Part shown: in pieces, positions 1 to 9,207 of the stretch
Layout of the letters: each line of letters opens with the position of its first letter
Position numbering within the stretch: the stretch's first letter is position 1
Source: Bacteroidetes bacterium UBA2664
Lineage (GTDB): Bacteria; Bacteroidota; Rhodothermia; Balneolales; Balneolaceae
Assembly: GCA_002359315.1 (NCBI GenBank)
Contig: DEMS01000001.1
Span: 31,339-95,338, forward strand
Direction of reading: 5' to 3'
Length of the DNA: 64,000 nt
Position numbers and translations under genes: made by a program
Notes under the pieces: generated by a model
Database searches by the model: none
Seen by the model: the letters and a program-made list of their open reading frames with translations, nothing else
What the model was told of the DNA's origin: nothing

Positions 1-729
1 TTGATCGGCATCCATTCCAATCGGATTTGCGAAGACAACGTAACAAGCATTGTCATAAGCACGCGCAGGCAGCCATTTCATCAGCCACTGGCGTCCTTTG
101 AGTCCATCGAATTCAATTCGCAGGGAGGTCGGGTCTTTATGGCGCCTTTCCCATAATTCCGGGTCCACAAATCCGGCCCCCGGTCTGGTGGAGGGTGTGC
201 ACATTGTAACATGTGGCATAAATATGATATCTGCACCCAACAGATTGGTTGCCCTGACATTCTCAATAATATTATTATCATAACAGATCAAAATCCCGCA
301 AGTCCATCCATACAGTTCAAAAAGTGTGTATTGATCGCCGGCTGATAAATATTGGCTTATAAATGGATGTAATTTTCGATGTTTTGCCAACACTCCATCT
401 CTATTTACTGCTATATAGGAGTTGTAAACGCGGTCGTTATGATCCTTTTCAAAAAGGCCTGCCAGAATGGTAATATCAAATTCATCCGCAATATCCCTTA
501 GAGTCTCTACAGAAGGGCCATCCGGAACAAATTCAGCAAGTTCAAGCAGTTCGTTTTTGGAAAGGGATTTCGCAATGGTATACCCGCTTATACAACACTC
601 ATGAAAAACAACAACATTTGCGCCATCTTCTGCTGATTTGCCACATATACGCCTTATTTCAGACAAATTGTACTTCTTGTCCATACTCCGATGTTCAAAC
701 TGAACAGTGGCAATTTTCAAATTTTTCAT
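1..729 (-). CDS. Nitrilase-superfamily carbon-nitrogen hydrolase, 3' end cut by window edge
   Basis: Starts at an ATG (727-729) and runs off the left edge, so 243 N-terminal residues are visible. The frame reads MKNLKIATVQFEHRSM and shows the full nitrilase catalytic triad: Glu44 in FHECC, Lys119 in KHRKLHP and Cys149 in LICYDN. It is therefore expected to hydrolyse an amide or nitrile through a cysteine thioester in the cytoplasm; the substrate is not evident. The spacing of the triad fits the aliphatic amidase / N-carbamoyl amidase branches. The upstream side (730-926) is an AT-rich leader with no other gene. Family assignment is firm; the exact substrate class is not. Confidence 0.88.
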   Translation of the reverse strand, partial: MKNLKIATVQFEHRSMDKKYNLSEIRRICGKSAEDGANVVVFHECCISGYTIAKSLSKNELLELAEFVPDGPSVETLRDIADEFDITILAGLFEKDHNDRVYNSYIAVNRDGVLAKHRKLHPFISQYLSAGDQYTLFELYGWTCGILICYDNNIIENVRATNLLGADIIFMPHVTMCTPSTRPGAGFVDPELWERRHKDPTSLRIEFDGLKGRQWLMKWLPARAYDNACYVVFANPIGMDADQ

Positions 730-926
730 ATTTGGGATGATTTTACAGAATAATATTCAATCAGATTAGAGTCCATTCAAGGGATCAGTTCATAACAAAG
801 TAATCGGTTCAATCTCTTAAATCAAAATCATGCAACAAGAGAATCATTCTGAATCGAAACATGCTACAGTTATCATAATCAGTGATATAAAACTATTGTG
901 ATTTTATATTATAAGTTTCTGAAGCC

Positions 927-1349
927 TTAATCACCCATTAGTGTTACTACAAGATTTCTGGGGCGGGCATGATTACGGTGTTCACACAGGTATATTCCCT
1001 GCCATGTACCCAGATTGAACTGTCCTTTGGTTATAGGTATTGTGACTGAATGACCAAGGATTGAGCTCTTCAAGTGAGAGGTCATATCATCATTCCCTTC
1101 GTAGTTGTGTTCAAAGAGCGACGGATCTTCAGGCACCATTCGGTTAAAGTGTGTTTCAAAGTCATGACGTACGGTTGGATCTGCATTTTCATTGATGGTT
1201 AATCCAGCGCTGGTGTGCTTTATATGAATATGTGCCAAACCGGTTTTTATAGACGCTAATTCCGGAATCCGGTTCAATATTTCTGATGTGATAAGATGAA
1301 ATCCGCGGGGTTTGACGGGGAGTTGAATTTCTTTCTGTATCCAGGCCAT
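927..1349 (-). CDS. yjbQ: YjbQ/UPF0047 family protein
   Basis: A 140-residue protein of the normal length for YjbQ (UPF0047). It has the family core IHIKHTSAGLTINENAD, then YEGNDDMTSHLKS, a GTWQGIYLCEHR stretch and the conserved last strand ending in LMGD. Homologues form trimers, and several have weak thiamine-phosphate synthase activity that rescues thiE mutants, but the physiological role is unsettled. It ends about 200 bases from the nitrilase gene on the same strand and starts at an ATG. No thiamin gene is nearby, so a thiamin role is not supported by context. Confidence 0.9.
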   Translation of the reverse strand: MAWIQKEIQLPVKPRGFHLITSEILNRIPELASIKTGLAHIHIKHTSAGLTINENADPTVRHDFETHFNRMVPEDPSLFEHNYEGNDDMTSHLKSSILGHSVTIPITKGQFNLGTWQGIYLCEHRNHARPRNLVVTLMGD

Positions 1350-1518
1350 AAATTGTGATTCTGTTAAAATTTGGATTATTTCAGCTTGATTTCTGACTCA
1401 TACGGTTTAGATTCTGACTAAGACAGACTGAATACGGATTGGTTTAGTTTTGATGTTGATTCGTTCAGCTTGACTTCTGAGTGTATGGTTGCTTCTCATT
1501 GTTTAAATATCGAATAAA

Positions 1519-2295
1519 TTACCCAAACAGGCCTGCTACAATTCCACCATCATGACTTATAGTCTGTCCTGTGACATACCCACTATGCGGTGAAAGCAAC
1601 CATGCAGCCAATGAGGCAAACTCTTCTGCAGTTCCCATCCTTCCGACCGGTATATTTGAAATGAGCTCAGACTTTGCCTGGTCAAACGGAATCCCTTTTG
1701 TACTGCTATTGTTTTTAATAACTCGCTCAATAGCAGGGGTTTCATGAGAACCGGGGGCTAACAGATTCACGGTTACCCCACTATCTGCGATTTCAAGTGC
1801 AAGGGATTTGGCAAATCCTGCTATTCCCGCCCGAAAGGCGTTACTCAATACTAATGCAGGCAGAGGCTGTTTTACGGTCTGGCTCTCGATAAATACCATT
1901 CGTCCATATCTTGATTCCTTCAGAATGGGGGCGATCCGTAATGCGAGATCTATTTTCCAGCGCATTACCAATTGCCAGGCAGAATCCCAATCTTTCATAT
2001 CTGTCTGAAGGGGTGTTCCGGTAGGCGGTCCGCCTGCATTAAAAACGATCCCGTGAAGGGGACTGTTTTTAGCACTTTTTTCAATTTGATCCAAAGTTTC
2101 ACGATAGATTAGACTGCCTTCGATAATTTCTGCCTTCTCACCGAAGTGATGAAACTGTTCTCTTAGTTGTTCACCTCTTCGGGCAACGATTACGACAGAG
2201 GCTCCTTCAATTAGAAGTTGTTTTGCAATCGCATGACCAAACCCGCTGCTTGCCCCACAAATGATAAAACGTTGATTAGATATTTTTAAATCCAT
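1519..2295 (-). CDS. Atypical short-chain dehydrogenase/reductase lacking the YxxxK pair
   Basis: A 258-residue SDR. The nucleotide-binding loop GASSGFG (14-20) and the NAG motif (86-88) are intact, as is the C-terminal SGYVTGQTISHDGG. At the catalytic site the Ser is kept (ESQT, Ser138), but the usual Tyr-x-x-x-Lys is LSNAF (150-154), so Tyr is Leu and Lys is Phe. An Arg follows at 155. A subgroup of FabG-like SDRs has the same LSNAxR pattern and is treated as 'BKR-like' without classical catalysis. Nucleotide binding is likely; dehydrogenase activity by the usual mechanism is not. It is transcribed leftward toward yjbQ across a 169-base gap and shares no overlap with neighbours. Confidence 0.85.
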   Translation of the reverse strand: MDLKISNQRFIICGASSGFGHAIAKQLLIEGASVVIVARRGEQLREQFHHFGEKAEIIEGSLIYRETLDQIEKSAKNSPLHGIVFNAGGPPTGTPLQTDMKDWDSAWQLVMRWKIDLALRIAPILKESRYGRMVFIESQTVKQPLPALVLSNAFRAGIAGFAKSLALEIADSGVTVNLLAPGSHETPAIERVIKNNSSTKGIPFDQAKSELISNIPVGRMGTAEEFASLAAWLLSPHSGYVTGQTISHDGGIVAGLFG

Positions 2296-2590
2296 GATTT
2301 GAATGAGTTATTCGTGTAACCTTCTTGTTTAAAATTCTCTTCTTTAATGATTTAAACCCATAAAATGATAACACAGGGAATATACGAATGCTTCTGTTTG
2401 AATAAATCCCATCTGATTAAATGTAAAATAATATATACAGTCCAAATTTACACTGGATTAGTAAGATTGTTAAATAACTGATAAAACAAGAATTTAAGTG
2501 ATATATTTATTACTCATTTCGCAACTGACTACCTTCACTGATCCGGATCGGTTCTCTTGCAACTGTTTAAATATATTTTTATCTGATGTT

Positions 2591-4810
2591 ATGAAAATTT
2601 TGATAGCACTTGGACTCTTTATACTGATTATACCTCAGACAGCAATTTCGCAAACCCAAGAGGCCATTCCCATCACAAGAATTACCGAACCTATAACTTT
2701 GGATGGTTTGAGTACTGAATTGGCATGGGAAGATGTGGAATCTTTTCCAATGGTTATACATGAACCCATTTTTGGAGCGGAACCTACGGAGAGAACCGAA
2801 ATGCTGGCTGCGTATGATGACGAATACATCTATTTTGCAATGCGTGGTTATGATTCAAATCCGGAGAGGATACGTGGAAATGTATTGATCAGAGATCGAT
2901 TTGGCAGTGATGATTATTTTGAAGTGATGATTGATACGTTCAATGACAATGAAAATGCAATGATTTTCACTACAAACCCCAATGGTATCCGAAGGGATGT
3001 CGCGATATCCAATGATGCGACCGGTCCTGTTGGTTCATGGTTAAATCCGGATTTCAACACTTTTTGGGATACAGCAGTAACGAGGAATCAAGAGGGATGG
3101 TTTGCAGAGGTTAGAATTCCATTTTCAAGTTTAAGATTTCAGGACGATAATGGAAGGGTTGTTATGGGCTTATCAATGCATCGAATTATCGTGAGAAAGA
3201 CTGAAAGAGCCATCTTCCCGGCGATTGAGCCCAACACAAATTTTGCATATTTAAAACCTTCCCGAATGCAAAAGATCGTGCTGGAAGGAGTTGAGAGTCA
3301 GCGTCCGGTGTACATTAGACCCTATGTTTTAGGCGGAATCGAGAGATTAAGTGAGATACTTCCGGACGACTCTGGGTATACATTCAAGAATAGCAGAATG
3401 ACTGAAGCAGGATTGGATGTAAAATATGGATTAACAAATAATCTCACATTAGATCTCACTGTAAATACAGATTTTGCTCAGGTTGAGGCAGACGATCAGC
3501 AAGTAAATCTGAGCCGTTTTTCACTATTTTTTCCGGAAAAAAGACAGTTTTTCCAGGAGAGAGCCGGTTTATTTGAATTTCGAACCGGTGGACAAAGCCG
3601 ACTGTTTCACAGTAGAAGAATCGGTTTAACGGGTGATGGGGAAATGGTGCGCATTTTGGGCGGAGCAAGAGTCGTAGGGAAAGTGGGGGAGTGGGATGTG
3701 GGCTTACTGAATATGCAAACCGACAGGCAGGGAAATCAGGCTGCAGAGAACTTTGGTGCGATTCGGCTCCGGCGTCAGGTTTTTAATCCATATTCTTACG
3801 CAGGACTGATTGCAACCAGCCGAATTGGTGTAGATGGGCAATATAATATGGCGTATGGTGTGGATGGCTCTTTTCGTCTCTATGGGGATGATTATCTGAC
3901 ATTTCAGTGGGCTCATACCTTTGATGAAACGGAAGGATTTCAACGCAGTTCCAGTCCATCCGAAAGCGGCAGAATCTCAGCAGCGTTTGAAAGACGGCTG
4001 CAGGACGGTTTTGGATATGAAACCGGTTTCGTTTGGTCAGGCCCGGACTATAATCCGGGTATGGGTTTTATCCAACGAACAGATTTTACCCAATTTAGCC
4101 AGGAGTTGTCTTATACGTATCGACATGGTGAGGAATCACGGTTTATATCAAATGGTGTATCTCTTGAGGCAGAACTTTTTTATAGAAATATCGGGTGGGA
4201 TATTGAAACAGTTCAGGTTGAATCTGATTGGGGCTTTCTTCTTAAGTCAGGAAACCAAGGCTCACTGGGTTTACGTATGACACAAGAAAACCTGCTTTTT
4301 TCTTTTAATCTCGATCAGGAAACAGTCATATCAGCAGGCGATTATACGTTTTATCAATTAAGAGGATCCTACTCAATGTCGAGGGCCGGACTATTTCGAA
4401 TGTCCGCAAATGCAGAAATTGGAGAATTTTATGACGGTGAGGGTGCTTCAATTTCGCTTCAGCCTAGCTGGAATGTCTCACCACACCTGGAACTCGGAGG
4501 TTCATATAATTTTGTATATGTAGATTTCGCAGACCGAAATCAACAATTCACTTCTCATCTGGCGCGTTTGAGATTGGGAATACCATTTAACACTCAGGTA
4601 TCTACGAATCTATTTCTTCAATACAATAGTGTTACGGACTCATTCTCTACGAATGCAAGATTTCGATATAACTTCCGTGAAGGAAATGATCTATGGATTG
4701 TATATAACGAAGATCTAAATACGAATACCCGGCCTTATATGTTACCTGAAATGCCCCGCAGCCGGTTTCGTACCTTTATGATAAAGTATACCCATACGTT
4801 TATTATTTGA
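2591..4810 (+). CDS. DUF5916 outer-membrane protein with CBM9-like N-terminal domain
   Basis: I start at the ATG at 2591 because it gives a clean signal peptide (MKILIALGLFILIIPQTAISQ). An in-frame start at 2498 would only add an unlikely leader. The 739-residue protein has a CBM9-like domain directly after the signal (ITEPITLDGLSTELAWEDVE, then Y-DDEYIYFAMRGYDS and the FEVMIDTF strand), followed by a long DUF5916 region with alternating aromatic strands and FFPEKRQFFQERAG, and it ends in TFII, as outer-membrane barrels do. Proteins of this type are common in Bacteroidota and relatives. Function is unknown; a surface-exposed sugar- or ligand-binding barrel is inferred. Confidence 0.85.
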   Translation: MKILIALGLFILIIPQTAISQTQEAIPITRITEPITLDGLSTELAWEDVESFPMVIHEPIFGAEPTERTEMLAAYDDEYIYFAMRGYDSNPERIRGNVLIRDRFGSDDYFEVMIDTFNDNENAMIFTTNPNGIRRDVAISNDATGPVGSWLNPDFNTFWDTAVTRNQEGWFAEVRIPFSSLRFQDDNGRVVMGLSMHRIIVRKTERAIFPAIEPNTNFAYLKPSRMQKIVLEGVESQRPVYIRPYVLGGIERLSEILPDDSGYTFKNSRMTEAGLDVKYGLTNNLTLDLTVNTDFAQVEADDQQVNLSRFSLFFPEKRQFFQERAGLFEFRTGGQSRLFHSRRIGLTGDGEMVRILGGARVVGKVGEWDVGLLNMQTDRQGNQAAENFGAIRLRRQVFNPYSYAGLIATSRIGVDGQYNMAYGVDGSFRLYGDDYLTFQWAHTFDETEGFQRSSSPSESGRISAAFERRLQDGFGYETGFVWSGPDYNPGMGFIQRTDFTQFSQELSYTYRHGEESRFISNGVSLEAELFYRNIGWDIETVQVESDWGFLLKSGNQGSLGLRMTQENLLFSFNLDQETVISAGDYTFYQLRGSYSMSRAGLFRMSANAEIGEFYDGEGASISLQPSWNVSPHLELGGSYNFVYVDFADRNQQFTSHLARLRLGIPFNTQVSTNLFLQYNSVTDSFSTNARFRYNFREGNDLWIVYNEDLNTNTRPYMLPEMPRSRFRTFMIKYTHTFII

Positions 4811-5017
4811 TGGGACAGACGAATAAATACGACTCCATGTTTTAATACGTTTTGTAGTCTGAGTTTGCACTCTTTTCTGTAGTCTGATATTTCATAAATA
4901 TGTTCAATAGTCTTATAACTAATTGAAATAAACTGTATATTTAAGGCTGTCCATTTTTCGATTTTTAATCTATTAAATGGTTCACATTCATTTGATGAAC
5001 TCACTTTACAATAAATT

Positions 5018-6838
5018 ATGACACAAGATATAAGAAATATCGCAATTATTGCCCATGTTGATCACGGAAAAACTACGTTGGTCGACCAAATGCTTAAACA
5101 GAGCGGTACATTCAGAGAGAATCAACAAGTTGCTGAAAGAGTTATGGATTCCGGTGATCTTGAAAAAGAGAAAGGAATTACAATCAGTTCAAAAAATACA
5201 GCAGTTTTATGGGAAGGAACTAAAATAAATATTGTTGACACTCCTGGTCACGCCGATTTTGGGGGTGAAGTAGAGCGTATTCTAAAAATGGTGAATGGCG
5301 TTATTCTTCTGGTTGATGCTGCCGAAGGCCCTTTGCCTCAAACGAAATTTGTGTTGAGAAAATCCTTGGAATTGGGTTACAGGCCCATTGTTCTCATTAA
5401 TAAAATTGATAGGGGAGATGCACGGCCTGATGCAGTTCTGAATGAGATATTTGATCTTTTTGTGACTTTGGACGCAGATGATGACCAGCTTGATTTTCCG
5501 GTTCTCTATGCAATTGGTATTCAAGGGATTGCTAAAGATCATCTAAGTGATGAAAGTGACAGTTTGAAACCACTTTTCAAAAAAATTATCGAACATATAC
5601 CTTCTCCGGAACAAAATCCGGATGCATCCTTTAAGATGCTCGTCAGTAATGTAGATTGGAATGATTATGTTGGGAGAATCGCTGTAGGCCGTGTAGAGCA
5701 GGGTACTATCGTCACCAATCAGGAGATTGTATTGGTAGACCGGAAAGGGAAACAAAAAATGAAAGGGAAAGCGACTAAACTTTTTACTTTTAATGGATTG
5801 AACAGGGAACCGGTTGATAAAGCATTGGCAGGAGATATTTTTGCACTGGCCGGGTATGATGCCGTCGAGATAGGCGATACGTTAACAGATATCTCCGATC
5901 CTACTCCAATTGAGTATTACGATATTGATCAGCCGACAATGGCTATGTATTTCAGAGTAAATAACTCTCCATTTGCAGGAAAAGAGGGCGATTATGTGAC
6001 ATCAAATATGATTAAAGACCGTCTTAATAAGGAGATTCGAACCAACGTTTCTATCAAAGTTAGTGCAACAGACAACCCGGACATTTTTAAAGTTGCCGGC
6101 AGAGGTGAATTACAGTTGTCTATTTTAATTGAGACGATGAGAAGAGAAGGATTTGAATTTTCAGTATCCCGTCCTGAAGTACTTTTGAGAGAGGTTGATG
6201 GAAAAATTCATGAACCTTACGAGGAAGTTGTGGTCGATGTTCATACCGACTACAGTAACAAAGTGATTGATAATCTTCAGAAAAGAAAGGGGATTATGAC
6301 TTCTATGGTGAGCGAAGGGGAGAACAACCGTATTGAGTTTAAGGTACCATCACGCGGATTGATTGGGTTTAGAGGCGAGATGATGACTGAAACACGCGGG
6401 ACAGGAATTATGCACCAGCAGTTTTTTGCATATGAACCCTATGCCGGTGAGATTGCAGGACGAACCAGGGGCGCGCTGATCGCATTGGAACAGGGGGATG
6501 TAACACCGTATGCTCTTGAAGGATTGCAAGATCGTGGGCAGTTCATTAGCGAGCCGGGCGATCCTGTCTATATGGGACAAGTTGTGGGGATTAACAAACG
6601 CTCTGATGATATGGTCGTAAACGTTGTTAAAAGGAAAAATCTGACAAACCATCGTGCGACTCAGACATCTGACTCTGTAAAAATCTCACAAGCAAAAAAA
6701 ATGAGCCTGGAGCAGTGTATTGAATTTTTGGATACGGATGAACTCCTTGAAGTAACTCCAAAAAGCTTACGGATTCGAAAACTCTATTTGGATCCTAATG
6801 ATAGAAAAAGAGCTCAAAAACAGAAGGAGATGGCTTAG
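5018..6838 (+). CDS. typA: Ribosome-associated translational GTPase BipA/TypA
   Basis: A 606-residue member of the BipA/TypA translation factor family, of usual length. G1 is AHVDHGKTT, the switch I region has the BipA-type RVMDSGDLEKEKGITISSKNT, G3 is DTPGHADFGGEVER and G4 is NKIDR. The EF-G-like domain III (GRGELQLSILIETMRREGFE) and the BipA C-terminal domain (VPSRGLIGFRGEMMTETRG, then RGQFISEPGDPVYMGQVVG) follow. BipA binds the ribosome and helps 50S assembly under cold or stress. It begins at an ATG with no clear ribosome-binding site. Its stop is followed at once by the heptamer repeat at 6846. Confidence 0.97.
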   Translation: MTQDIRNIAIIAHVDHGKTTLVDQMLKQSGTFRENQQVAERVMDSGDLEKEKGITISSKNTAVLWEGTKINIVDTPGHADFGGEVERILKMVNGVILLVDAAEGPLPQTKFVLRKSLELGYRPIVLINKIDRGDARPDAVLNEIFDLFVTLDADDDQLDFPVLYAIGIQGIAKDHLSDESDSLKPLFKKIIEHIPSPEQNPDASFKMLVSNVDWNDYVGRIAVGRVEQGTIVTNQEIVLVDRKGKQKMKGKATKLFTFNGLNREPVDKALAGDIFALAGYDAVEIGDTLTDISDPTPIEYYDIDQPTMAMYFRVNNSPFAGKEGDYVTSNMIKDRLNKEIRTNVSIKVSATDNPDIFKVAGRGELQLSILIETMRREGFEFSVSRPEVLLREVDGKIHEPYEEVVVDVHTDYSNKVIDNLQKRKGIMTSMVSEGENNRIEFKVPSRGLIGFRGEMMTETRGTGIMHQQFFAYEPYAGEIAGRTRGALIALEQGDVTPYALEGLQDRGQFISEPGDPVYMGQVVGINKRSDDMVVNVVKRKNLTNHRATQTSDSVKISQAKKMSLEQCIEFLDTDELLEVTPKSLRIRKLYLDPNDRKRAQKQKEMA

Positions 6839-6845
6839 TTTTTTA

Positions 6846-6875
6846 GGCAGAAGGCAGAAGGCAGAAGGCAGAAGG
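6846..6875. repeat. Heptamer tandem repeat (GGCAGAA x4)
   Basis: Four head-to-tail copies of GGCAGAA start 7 bases after the typA stop, followed by a short TCTCACTTCTC stretch that could pair back with a GAGAAGTGAGA-type unit. A small palindromic stretch around AATGCAT lies at 6892-6910. The unit is the same as in the other intergenic elements of this window. Confidence 0.9.
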
Positions 6876-6933
6876 GTCTCACTTCTCTACGCAATGCATG
6901 GAATGCATTTTATAAAAACTCGGTTCTTTTGGT

Positions 6934-8412
6934 ATGAAAAATTTCAATAGCCACCGAGTCTTTAAGCGGAACAGTCATAAACCGAATCCGGATGGTGAGT
7001 ATGTTCTCTATTGGATGCAGATCAACCGCCGTTTCCACTACAATTTTGCTTTGGAATATGCGGTAAACTGGGCCAATAAATTGGATAAACCACTACTGAT
7101 ACTTGAAGCATTTTCATGTGATTATCCCTGGGCAACAGATCGTACTCATACTTTTATGATGCAAGGAATGGCAGAACACACTGATTATGCCCTTTCAAAA
7201 AATATAAACTATTTTCCATTTGTAGAGCAGGAAGCAGGGCAGTATAAAAAGTTACTGTTTGATCTCTCTTCTAAAGCATCTCTTTTAATCACAGATGAAT
7301 ATCCGGTTTTTATCATGCGAAATCGGAATGAAACGTATTCAAAAGAATTAACTATCCCATATATCACCGTAGATAGTAACGGACTTATTCCCCTTGGGCT
7401 CACTAAAAAAGACCCTTACAGTGCATATCTTTTCAGAAAAATTATGCAGAAGAATTTTGTAGAGGCGTTTACCAATCCACCGGTAAAAGATCCGCTCGAA
7501 GAACTAAATGACAGAGAACCTATTGAGATAGATCAAGATATCGTAAAACATCTGCCAGTGGCACAAGATGCTTTCAATGATATGAAATCGTTTATTTCAA
7601 AACTGGACATTAATCATTCTGTAAAGCCGATTGATTGGCATGGTGGCAGATCAGCAGGGTTGGGTATGTTAGGGCAATTTGTTCAAAATTCTTTATTAGA
7701 GTACGGTGAGAAAAGAAATCATCCAGATGAAAAGAAAACAAGTCAACTGAGTGCCTGGCTCCATTTTGGTAAAATTTCAGAGTATGAAGTTGTAAAAACT
7801 GTATTGAATTACCAGCCAAAGGGATGGGATCTCAATAAAATATCCTACAATAATGGGTCAACTGGCGGGTTTTTTAATGGGGACCCTAATATTGATGGAT
7901 ATTTGGATGAAGTAATTACATGGCGGGAAGTTGGATTTCATTTTGCACATCATCGGCCAGACTACGATCGCTTTGAGAGTTTACCTGATTGGGCATTGCA
8001 AACGTTGAATGATCATAGGAATGATCCCAGAGAGTGGATCTACTCCTATGAACAGTTAGCTGCATCAGAAACGCATGATGAGATATGGAATGCTGCACAG
8101 ACACAACTTAGGGAAGAGGGGATGATCCACAATTATTTACGTATGCTTTGGGGTAAAAAAGTAATTGAATGGACTCCTGATCCCGAAACAGCTCTCCAGC
8201 ACCTGATAAATCTGAATAACACGTATGCCATAGATGGCCGCGATCCGAATAGTTATTCCGGCATTTTTTGGTGTTTTGGCCGTTTCGACAGAGCCTGGCA
8301 GGAGAGAGAGATTTTTGGAAAAATAAGATATATGACCAGTGATAGTACAAGAAAAAAGGTAAAGCTGAAGCACTATTTAAATAAATTTGGCAGTCAGAAA
8401 AGCTTGCTTTGA
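6934..8412 (+). CDS. phr: Class II deoxyribodipyrimidine photolyase
   Basis: A 492-residue photolyase. The N-terminal domain begins with YVLYWMQINRRFHYNFALEYAV, close to the class II photolyase entry (YWMQ...N.AL). The C-terminal FAD domain holds WREVGFHFAHHRPDYD, HNYLRMLWGKKVIEWT and a final NSYSGIFWCFGRFDRAW, all typical for class II CPD photolyases rather than class I or Cry-DASH. It uses light and FADH- to split cyclobutane dimers in DNA. It starts at an ATG about 95 bases after typA and its stop abuts the convergent purine nucleoside phosphorylase stop. Fits a surface-water lifestyle (inference). Confidence 0.93.
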   Translation: MKNFNSHRVFKRNSHKPNPDGEYVLYWMQINRRFHYNFALEYAVNWANKLDKPLLILEAFSCDYPWATDRTHTFMMQGMAEHTDYALSKNINYFPFVEQEAGQYKKLLFDLSSKASLLITDEYPVFIMRNRNETYSKELTIPYITVDSNGLIPLGLTKKDPYSAYLFRKIMQKNFVEAFTNPPVKDPLEELNDREPIEIDQDIVKHLPVAQDAFNDMKSFISKLDINHSVKPIDWHGGRSAGLGMLGQFVQNSLLEYGEKRNHPDEKKTSQLSAWLHFGKISEYEVVKTVLNYQPKGWDLNKISYNNGSTGGFFNGDPNIDGYLDEVITWREVGFHFAHHRPDYDRFESLPDWALQTLNDHRNDPREWIYSYEQLAASETHDEIWNAAQTQLREEGMIHNYLRMLWGKKVIEWTPDPETALQHLINLNNTYAIDGRDPNSYSGIFWCFGRFDRAWQEREIFGKIRYMTSDSTRKKVKLKHYLNKFGSQKSLL

Positions 8413-9207
8413 TTACAGTTTTTTGATCAGTTCCGTTACCAATTTTGCAAAATCTTCTTTTCGGGATTCAGCTGCTTCCTTCACTTCAGAATGATCCAGT
8501 TTTCCTTTATGGACTCCGGCTGCCATATTCGTTACCAATGATATGGCTGCAGATGGAACATTTAGTCTGGATGCTTCAATCAATTCCGGAAGTGTGCTCA
8601 TTCCGACTACATCCCCGCCCAAGACACGAAATGCCCGGATTTCTGCTTTTGTCTCATAGTTTGGCCCCTTCACATAGACGTAGGATCCTTTTTGCAGACT
8701 CAGACCAATTTCGCCGGCAATTTCTTGTACTTTTTCAGCTATGGGATATAAATTATATCTGAATAATTCAGCTGATTCCGCAGAGGCAGGATGAAAAGGT
8801 CTGATGAGGTCATTTATAACCATCAAATCACCGATTTGGAATCCGGTATTGATGGCACCGGCAGCATTGGAAATAATCAGTTTATCTGCATCAAAAGCTT
8901 TGGCAATCCTGACCGGAAGTACGGTTTTTGAAAAAGTATGGCCTTCATAAAAATGGAATCTGCCCGAAAATGCAATCACTTTTTCACCGGCAACTTCTCC
9001 CGATACCAATTCTCCACTGTGTCCCTGAACAGATGTAGCAGGGAAATGGGGGATTTGGTGGTAGGATAATCTTACAGGATATTGGATTAATTCCGCAAAT
9101 GAACCTAATCCGGAACCCAAAATAATAACGGCTCCAACCTTTTTAGGAACTCCATTTTGAACTAAATAAGACCTGATTTCATCAATCTCCTCAGTCATAT
9201 TTGTCAT
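8413..9207 (-). CDS. punA: Purine nucleoside phosphorylase
   Basis: A 264-residue trimeric-type (PNP/MTAP family) phosphorylase. Phosphate and nucleoside motifs visible are ILGSGLGSFAE, the GHSGELVSG loop, FSGRFHFYEGH, the YVKGPNYETKAE loop, GMSTLPELIEA and SLVTNMAAGV with the purine-contact Asn. It converts inosine/guanosine and phosphate to base and ribose-1-phosphate. Its start ATG overlaps the stop of the upstream MBL hydrolase by 4 bases (ATGA), so the two are translationally coupled. It is the last gene of the long leftward cluster. Confidence 0.93.
   Translation of the reverse strand: MTNMTEEIDEIRSYLVQNGVPKKVGAVIILGSGLGSFAELIQYPVRLSYHQIPHFPATSVQGHSGELVSGEVAGEKVIAFSGRFHFYEGHTFSKTVLPVRIAKAFDADKLIISNAAGAINTGFQIGDLMVINDLIRPFHPASAESAELFRYNLYPIAEKVQEIAGEIGLSLQKGSYVYVKGPNYETKAEIRAFRVLGGDVVGMSTLPELIEASRLNVPSAAISLVTNMAAGVHKGKLDHSEVKEAAESRKEDFAKLVTELIKKL

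Noticed and set aside
3921..4280. 119-codon plus-strand frame inside the DUF5916 gene
   Set aside because: Out-of-frame reading of the barrel region, with no start context and no domain.
6892..6912. Regulatory site at the AATGCAT palindrome before the photolyase
   Set aside because: Short and AT-rich with no other support; may simply be part of the heptamer element.
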